A DNA stretch of 64,000 nucleotides, from assembly GCA_964596345.1 (NCBI GenBank), contig CAZQSZ010000007.1, positions 186,001-250,000 of the forward strand, read 5' to 3'. This document shows positions 58,037 through 64,000 of this stretch, in pieces. The position numbers were made by a program, and so were the translations under genes. The notes under the pieces are model-generated. The model was not told where the DNA came from. It saw only the letters and a program-made list of their open reading frames with translations, and did not search any database. The stretch is from CADEDV01 sp964596345. GTDB lineage: Bacteria; Bacteroidota; Bacteroidia; Chitinophagales; Chitinophagaceae. Numbering within the stretch: position 1 is the first letter of the stretch; each line of letters opens with the position of its first letter.

Positions 58037-61000
58037 TTAATCGTTTGCGGGTTGTACATCTGTTGTTTGTTTCTTCGCATATTTTTTCTTCAGCATTTTA
58101 TAATAGAGCAGGGGCACCACTAATAAAGTGAGAAAGGTGGAAGTGATGGTTCCGCCCATCAGGGAAATGGCCAGTCCCTGGAAGATGGGATCAAATAAAA
58201 TGATCACGGCTCCCAGTACCACCGCACCGGCTGTCAGCAGGATCGGGGTGGTACGCACAGCTCCTGCTTCAATGATGGCCTGCTTTAAGGGAATACCCTC
58301 TTTGAGGCGGATATCAATAAAGTCAATTAATAGTACAGAGTTCCGCACCATCACCCCGGCGAGTGCAATAAAACCGATCATGGAAGTGGCGGTAAAGAAA
58401 GCTCCCATCATCCAGTGGCCTAATACGATTCCCACTAATGAAAGCGGTATTGCTGCGAGCATCACTAAGGGCACAGTAAAATTCTGGAACCAGCCCACGA
58501 TCAGCATATAGATGATAACGATCACCACCACGAAGGCGATACCGAGGTCACGGAACACTTCATAAGTGATCTGCCACTCACCATCCCATTTCAGGGAAAA
58601 ATTATCTTCAAACTCCGGTTGCTGTGTATATTCTTCGTTCAATAAGTATCCTTCTGGTAATTGAATATTCTTCAAACTGTCTGAAATATTCATCATGGCA
58701 TAGGAGGGACTTTCTAATTTTCCCGCCATGTCTGCCGTTACATAGACCACTCTTTTCTGGTTCTTCCGGTAAATACTTTTTTCTTTTGTTGTGCGATTGA
58801 TCGTCACGAGGTCGCCTACCGGTACTGCATTACCCGACTGGCTGATCACTTTCAGGTTCTTCAGATCATCGAGTGAGGATTTATCAGCATCATCCAGTTT
58901 CAATACAATGTTTACGGGATTGTAAGAAGCCGGTTTATGCAAAGTACCTACGGTATTCCCTGATAAGGCAGCCCGGATCGTTGCCACCACCTGTGCCGGT
59001 GCCACTCCATACCGCATGGCTTTTTCTTTATCCACTACAAAATCATATTCCGGCTGGTCTTCTTCCACCATCCAGTCAATATCCACCACATCGGCTGTTT
59101 TATTCAATAACCCTTTTACCTGTTGGGCCACTTCAATCTGCTGGTCATAATCAGGTCCATAGATCTCGGCTACAATGGTAGATAATACAGGAGGACCGGG
59201 TGGTACTTCCACAATCTTTGCATTCGCATTGTATTTGGCAGCGATGGCCTGCATAGCCGGACGCATTTCTTTGGCAATATCATGGCTTTGTTTTTTCCTG
59301 TCTTCTTTGCTCACCAGGTTCACCTGTATGTCAGCAACATTATCACCTCTTCTCAGATCATAGTGACGCACCAGGCCGTTAAAACTGATAGGTGCAGAAG
59401 TGCCGATATATAACTGGTAATCTTTTACGAGTGATTGGGTGGACACATAACCGGCAATATCTTTTGCCACCGCAGCCGTTTTTTCCAGTGTTGTTCCTTC
59501 CGGCATATCGATCACCACCTGGAATTCATTCTTATTGTCAAAGGGCAGCATTTTCACAGCTACTGTTTTGGTATAGAACAGGAACATGGATAAAAGCAGG
59601 ATGATAACCGTTCCAAAGATGAACGTATATCTTTTCCATCTTGTTTCCAGCAGGGGATGAATGAAGGAACGGTAGATCTTATAAATGCCGCTGTCTTCCA
59701 GCCGGTGCGGTTTACTTTCCTTATGTTCAATGCCACGTTTTTCTTTTTCCCGCAAGAAAATATAACCAAGATAAGGGGTTAAGGTCAGTGCTACGATCAA
59801 TGATAACAACATGGCGATAGAAGCACCGATCGGCATGGGGCTCATATAAGGTCCCATCAAACCGGTTACAAAAGCCATGGGTAAAACGGCGGCGATAACG
59901 GTGAATGTTGCCAGTATGGTGGGGTTACCCACTTCATTGATGGCATAGATGGCAGCCTGCATCGGCGGGAGCCGTTTCATTTTAAAATGCCGGTGCATAT
60001 TCTCGGCAATGATGATGGAGTCATCCACCACGATACCGGTGATGAATACCAGTGCAAACAGGGTGATCCTGTTCAGCGTATAATCCATGAAATAATAGCC
60101 AAAGAACGTGAGGGCAAATGTAACAGGAACGGAGAGGAACACCACCAATCCGCCCCGCCAGCCCATGGCCAGCATTACGAATACCGTTACCACTAAGATG
60201 GCGATGAACAAATGCAGGATAAGTTCAGATACTTTTTCAGACGCTGTTTCTCCATAGTTACGGGTCACTGATACCTGCACATCAGAAGGGATGAGTTGTT
60301 TCTTAGCATTCTCCAATTGTTTTAATATCTGTTCGGATAAACGCATGGCATCGGCACCTTTGCGTTTGGCAATCGATAATGTCAATGCAGGATATTCGGA
60401 ACGGAAATTTTGTTTGGCGGTATCTGCTTTACCATACCCGAATAAAACATATTGATTGGGTGTTTCCGCACCATCTTCAATTTTGGCCACCTGCTTCAGG
60501 AAAACAGGTTGTTGCTGGTTGATGCCCACCACCAGGTTCTCCACGTCTTCTGCGGTGGTTAAGAAATTTCCTGTTTCAATGGAGAAAGCAGAATCCTTAC
60601 TGAGCAGTGTTCCAGCATTTGTTTGTACGTTACTTCCCTGGATATGATTACTGATGCTGAGAAAGTCAACATGGTTCTCCGCCATTTTATCTTTATCCAG
60701 TATCACTTTTACCTGCCGGCTTCTGCCGCCAATGATATTTACATCCGATACATCTGTTACTTTTTTGATCTCGTTGGTCAGTGCTTCACCCATCTGGCGA
60801 AGGGCATAGTCATCATAGTTCTCACTCCATAACGTGATGCCCAGTGCAGGCACATCATCAATGGCTCTTGTTTTTACTAATGGCAGCGTAATGCCCTGTG
60901 GCATTTTGTCCATATTCTTCATCAGTTCATTGTATAATTTCACCAATGAACGTTCCACATCTTCCCCTACATAAAACTGCACAATGATCATGGCCTGTCC

Positions 61001-61273
61001 TTTCATGGAAGTGGAGTACACATATTCCACTCCCTTGATATTGGAGATCATTTTCTCCAAAGGGGCACTGATCTTGGTTTCCACTTCTTTAGGTGTGGCG
61101 CCGGGAAAGCCGATAAAGATGTCTGCCATCGGTACCTGTATCTGTGGTTCTTCCTCACGGGGTATCAGCATGGTGCTGTAGCCGCCAATCAGGAGAAAGG
61201 CTACCATCAGCAGGATGGTGAGTTTTGATTTGATGAACGACCTGGCTATTTTACCGGATATTCCTTCTTGCAT
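58037..61273 (-). CDS. efflux RND transporter permease (AcrB-like)
   Basis: 1078 aa, twelve transmembrane helices in the usual 6+6 duplicated plan with two large periplasmic loops. The proton-relay aspartates are visible in GIVVDDSIIIAEN. The paired Asp is typical of HAE/drug-type pumps; heavy-metal CusA proteins have a single Asp context here. The N-terminal PREEEPQIQVPMADIFIGFP fits a widespread AcrB-like subgroup. Substrate cannot be predicted. Encoded with its adaptor and TolC partner. Confidence 0.93.
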   Translation of the reverse strand: MQEGISGKIARSFIKSKLTILLMVAFLLIGGYSTMLIPREEEPQIQVPMADIFIGFPGATPKEVETKISAPLEKMISNIKGVEYVYSTSMKGQAMIIVQFYVGEDVERSLVKLYNELMKNMDKMPQGITLPLVKTRAIDDVPALGITLWSENYDDYALRQMGEALTNEIKKVTDVSDVNIIGGRSRQVKVILDKDKMAENHVDFLSISNHIQGSNVQTNAGTLLSKDSAFSIETGNFLTTAEDVENLVVGINQQQPVFLKQVAKIEDGAETPNQYVLFGYGKADTAKQNFRSEYPALTLSIAKRKGADAMRLSEQILKQLENAKKQLIPSDVQVSVTRNYGETASEKVSELILHLFIAILVVTVFVMLAMGWRGGLVVFLSVPVTFALTFFGYYFMDYTLNRITLFALVFITGIVVDDSIIIAENMHRHFKMKRLPPMQAAIYAINEVGNPTILATFTVIAAVLPMAFVTGLMGPYMSPMPIGASIAMLLSLIVALTLTPYLGYIFLREKEKRGIEHKESKPHRLEDSGIYKIYRSFIHPLLETRWKRYTFIFGTVIILLLSMFLFYTKTVAVKMLPFDNKNEFQVVIDMPEGTTLEKTAAVAKDIAGYVSTQSLVKDYQLYIGTSAPISFNGLVRHYDLRRGDNVADIQVNLVSKEDRKKQSHDIAKEMRPAMQAIAAKYNANAKIVEVPPGPPVLSTIVAEIYGPDYDQQIEVAQQVKGLLNKTADVVDIDWMVEEDQPEYDFVVDKEKAMRYGVAPAQVVATIRAALSGNTVGTLHKPASYNPVNIVLKLDDADKSSLDDLKNLKVISQSGNAVPVGDLVTINRTTKEKSIYRKNQKRVVYVTADMAGKLESPSYAMMNISDSLKNIQLPEGYLLNEEYTQQPEFEDNFSLKWDGEWQITYEVFRDLGIAFVVVIVIIYMLIVGWFQNFTVPLVMLAAIPLSLVGIVLGHWMMGAFFTATSMIGFIALAGVMVRNSVLLIDFIDIRLKEGIPLKQAIIEAGAVRTTPILLTAGAVVLGAVIILFDPIFQGLAISLMGGTITSTFLTLLVVPLLYYKMLKKKYAKKQTTDVQPAND

Positions 61274-61320
61274 AGTGTTGAATTAATTCTTGTTGTTCAA
61301 ATTGATTGTTGCCGTCCCGT

Positions 61321-62421
61321 TTATTTTTTTTCAGTTACCGGTACACCGTTGTATAATTTTCCTTCCGCACTTACAATAAATTTTTCGTTCTGTGCTAACC
61401 CGGACAGAATTTCGATCTTGTCAGCAAAGATGTTCCCTGTTCTTACCCAGCGGAGCAAGGCAGTGTTGCTATTGCTGATGGTATATACACCGGTCAGCTG
61501 GTCTTTGTTAACCAGGCTGCTGAGTGGAACCAGTATTGCTGCTGTATTTTCTGTTGCTGTTGGTTTACCGGTAACCGGGATAAATACATTCACATACATG
61601 CCTGCATAGAGTTCTTTTTTTTCTTTTTCAGGAATGCTGAGTTTTACCAGGTATTGCCCGCCGGTGAATTGCGAGGATGGGCTGATCTCGCTGATGGTAC
61701 ATTCCACGGTTTTACCAATCGCTTTTACTTCCACCTGTGCTTTATCACCTTTTTTTATGGAGTTGATATCACTTTCACTGACCGTAGCACTCACTTCCAG
61801 TTGTGTATTTTGTTCAACCGTTAATAAAGGCATACCGGGGTTGGCCATATTGCCTTCGTCGGCCATTCGTTGTGTGACCACGCCATCAAAAGGAGCTGTG
61901 AGGCTGCTGTAGGACAACATCGCATTGACCTCATTCCGCATTTGTGTGGCTGCTTCCAGTCTTGCTTTGGCAGCATTGTACTGTAATGTCACATTATCCA
62001 GTTCTTTTGCGGATGCACTTTGTTTCTTATACAGGTTGGTGAAACGGTCATAATCTTTTTGTACGTTACTTACATTGGCCTGTGCTTCTGCGATGGAGGC
62101 ATTGGTTTGAGCCTGTTTGGCCTGTATATCCTGGCTGCTGATACTTGCCAGTAATTGGCCCCGGCGGACTTTATCACCCACTTTTACATAGATGCGGGTA
62201 ATCGTTCCCATCATACGGGTGCTGATATTGGCCGTTTGCTGTGCTTCGATCTTTCCGCTAACACTGATCCCGCCTTCCACGGCTCCGCCTGCTGTGGCAA
62301 CCACTACTGTAACAGGGGCTGTGTTGTCTTTTGCTTCTGCATGTTTCTTTCCCCCGCAGGCGCTGAGGACTACTAAAGCGGCTGACAGTGAAATACCCAC
62401 TATTGATTTGATGTATCGCAT
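61321..62421 (-). CDS. RND efflux periplasmic adaptor (membrane fusion protein)
   Basis: 366 aa lipoprotein-like adaptor. Signal with LSACGG (Cys near 22) for membrane anchoring. Then the biotinyl-lipoyl-like domain (ISTRMMGTITRIYVKVGDKV), a hairpin coiled coil (about 105-170), and beta-barrel domains. Connects the RND pump to TolC. It lies 47 bp upstream of the pump gene. Confidence 0.92.
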   Translation of the reverse strand: MRYIKSIVGISLSAALVVLSACGGKKHAEAKDNTAPVTVVVATAGGAVEGGISVSGKIEAQQTANISTRMMGTITRIYVKVGDKVRRGQLLASISSQDIQAKQAQTNASIAEAQANVSNVQKDYDRFTNLYKKQSASAKELDNVTLQYNAAKARLEAATQMRNEVNAMLSYSSLTAPFDGVVTQRMADEGNMANPGMPLLTVEQNTQLEVSATVSESDINSIKKGDKAQVEVKAIGKTVECTISEISPSSQFTGGQYLVKLSIPEKEKKELYAGMYVNVFIPVTGKPTATENTAAILVPLSSLVNKDQLTGVYTISNSNTALLRWVRTGNIFADKIEILSGLAQNEKFIVSAEGKLYNGVPVTEKK

Positions 62422-62439
62422 ATTCTTGTATGGTTTTTA

Positions 62440-63780
62440 TTATTTAGTTGTTGCGGTTAAAAAGCTGGTATAAGCAGCTGTTGTATTGTGATTGAAGATG
62501 GCTTGCGCCAGTCCCAGTTTTTGTTGTGATAATTGTGTTTGTGCCATCAGTACATCCGTGCTGTTGACTAATCCCTGCTCATAGCGGTCTTGTAAGATGC
62601 GCAGGGCTTCTGCAGCGCTTTGTATGGCTGAATGTTGCTGGTTGATCTTGTATTGTGCATCGGCGAGCTGGCGGATTGTTTTATTCAACTCCAGCTGGCT
62701 TTGCTGCTGCTGGTAGGCGAGTTGCTCTGTTAATTTATTTTTCTCTATACTTTGTGTGGCGATCTTATTCTTTGTACTGTTCCCTTTGAAAATATCCCAG
62801 GATAGCTGAATACCGGCAAAGTAGGAATCAGCACCAAAACCCAGCATACTGTTATCATTCAACTGGTAGGATGCAAAGGCATTGACTTTGGGTAAATAAC
62901 TTTTCCGGGATGATTCGATCATCAGTGCGGAAGCTTCGATCGCTTTTTGCATAGCGGCAAAGTCAGAACGGTTGGCCGGAATGATCGCACCCATTGCTGT
63001 GGCAGAAGCCTGTTGCCCGGCTTTATCAACCGTATACACAGTTCCATAGGGACGGCCCATCAGGAGGCTGAGATAATCTGAAGCGTTTTGTATATTACTT
63101 TTTGCTTCGGCCAGGTTGGTCTCCACTGAGCTGATCCACACTTTTACATTCAATGCGTCGGATTGCTGCATTAATCCTTCTTTGACCCGGTTATCTGTAA
63201 ATGTGTACATGGCATTGGCTGACCGCAATGCTTCCTGTAACACTTCCACTGCATCATAGGATAATTGTAACTGCATATAGGCTTTCTGTACTTCAAAAGC
63301 CAGGTATTCTTTGGTCCGTTGTGTTTTTAACTTATATAATTCGATTTGTGCGGCAGCGGCTTTACGCATATACATCATATCCAGGTTCAGGACAGGTTGC
63401 TTCAGTTGCAGTTTCGTCAGGAAGTCAGACCTGTTGCCGGGGTCATTCAGCAGCGCAGGATCAAAGTCTGCTTGTTTTACAGATTGCTGTTGCAGTTTAA
63501 ATCCAAATGCATTCAGCGGGTTGTTGGTCGTGAGAGCTGAGTAGGAAAGATCCAGTTGCGGAAGAAAAATAGCGTTGGTCTCTTTCCACCTGGCCGCAGC
63601 GATTTTTTCGTCTATGCCTGCCAGCTGCACATCTTTATTGTTGTTGAGTGCTGAGTCAACAGCTTCCTGCAGGGTGATTTTTTTCAGCGGCTCCTGCGCC
63701 ATTAGTCCTGAAACAGGCAGTAATACCATCAAACAATACCATAAGGCCCGTACAAAGAAATTCCAGATATGATTCGGCAT
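62440..63780 (-). CDS. TolC family outer-membrane efflux protein
   Basis: 446 aa from the ATG at 63780; a longer ATG at 63831 adds 17 residues before an obvious signal (FVRALWYCLMVLLPVSGLMAQ), so it is less likely. The OEP repeats start with LQEAVDSALNNNKDVQLAGI and recur near ALMIESSRKSYLPKVNAFAS. Forms the outer-membrane channel of the tripartite pump. First gene of the efflux operon. Confidence 0.9.
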   Translation of the reverse strand: MPNHIWNFFVRALWYCLMVLLPVSGLMAQEPLKKITLQEAVDSALNNNKDVQLAGIDEKIAAARWKETNAIFLPQLDLSYSALTTNNPLNAFGFKLQQQSVKQADFDPALLNDPGNRSDFLTKLQLKQPVLNLDMMYMRKAAAAQIELYKLKTQRTKEYLAFEVQKAYMQLQLSYDAVEVLQEALRSANAMYTFTDNRVKEGLMQQSDALNVKVWISSVETNLAEAKSNIQNASDYLSLLMGRPYGTVYTVDKAGQQASATAMGAIIPANRSDFAAMQKAIEASALMIESSRKSYLPKVNAFASYQLNDNSMLGFGADSYFAGIQLSWDIFKGNSTKNKIATQSIEKNKLTEQLAYQQQQSQLELNKTIRQLADAQYKINQQHSAIQSAAEALRILQDRYEQGLVNSTDVLMAQTQLSQQKLGLAQAIFNHNTTAAYTSFLTATTK

Positions 63781-63922
63781 GTAATAAATTTTGGCAAAGC
63801 TATCTCCGCCATTATTCATTAACCGTGACATAAATCACCGATACCGGTGCCAGCATAAAGAGCTGTTAGTAAAACCGGATTGTTTTATTGAGAAACGATA
63901 GTGATAGGGTATAAAAAGAAAA

Positions 63923-63955
63923 CCGCCCTGTTTGGGAACAGGACGGCTTTTTTGC
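63923..63955. terminator. bidirectional-looking hairpin terminator
   Basis: Arms CCGCCCTGTT and AACAGGACGG (63923-63946, one mismatch), loop TGGG, with a T6 run on the plus side and a T-rich run on the minus side. It probably ends a gene lying beyond the right edge and separates it from the efflux operon. Confidence 0.75.
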
Positions 63956-63975
63956 AGGAGTTTATACCACTGCTT

Positions 63976-64000
63976 TTAACCGAATAAACCACCTTTTTTC
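63976..64000 (-). CDS. possible C-terminal end of a truncated gene
   Basis: Minus-strand codons before the TAA at 63978-63976 would read KKGGLFG, a plausible C-terminus, and the hairpin at 63923 sits just downstream. Only 25 bp are visible, so this is weak. Confidence 0.3.

Overview
The window looks like chromosomal DNA of a Bacteroidota bacterium, most likely Chitinophagaceae or a close relative. This is inferred from gene content: TonB-dependent receptors with N-terminal carboxypeptidase-like domains, a DUF5686 outer-membrane protein, a Bacteroidota-type LptE, DUF2279, a DHCW-type cupin, TAnnTTTG-like promoter boxes and many short palindromic repeats. No rRNA, CRISPR array, prophage or plasmid backbone was seen. 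One tRNA (Gly-CCC) is present.

Layout. 1-8636 (minus strand): a reductive pyrimidine-degradation operon. It holds a PreT-type dihydropyrimidine dehydrogenase subunit (cut by the window edge), beta-ureidopropionase, dihydropyrimidinase, an NCS1 nucleobase permease, a class III aminotransferase and a CoA-acylating methylmalonate-semialdehyde dehydrogenase. Together these would import uracil or thymine and carry it via beta-alanine or beta-aminoisobutyrate to acetyl-CoA or propionyl-CoA. 8728-18452: TrmH, two thioredoxin-fold proteins, then a minus-strand run miaB - sigma-54 activator - lptE - TPR protein - secG - mltG - yihY, which mixes envelope biogenesis with tRNA modification. 18610-21564: an outer-membrane receptor and an IS200-like Y1 transposase. 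21672-31286: tRNA-Gly, a two-part Fe-S oxidoreductase split by other genes, an ATP-grasp protein, LysE, DinB, a cupin, a PRTase and lipoproteins. 31387-38491: phosphohexomutase, DoxX, Pcm, HtpX-like protease with LemA, AI-2E transporter, and a holin-like/YtxH group. 38695-50213: penicillin acylase, DUF5686, TrhO, a histidine kinase, a lactonase, an ABA4-like pair and PurC. 50365-56375: a large TonB receptor, a RAYT transposase with its own REP hairpins, and an AT-rich accessory island. 56432-63780: a coiled-coil protein and an RND tripartite efflux operon.

Two things stand out. First, 54205-56395 is a cassette-like island. Three small foreign-looking genes are each followed directly by a ~185-bp structured repeat or a remnant of one. 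The two best copies differ by paired substitutions that keep a 10-bp stem intact, which suggests selection on a folded form. Second, every gene junction of the pyrimidine operon carries palindromic repeats, and several repeats have been absorbed into the ends of the proteins. This leaves related tags (S-[DE]-x-x-[TN]-P...) on three unrelated enzymes. A similar in-frame insertion sits inside MiaB.

Functions are assigned from motifs read by eye. No database search was run, so family names are recognition-based and substrate specificities are inferences.
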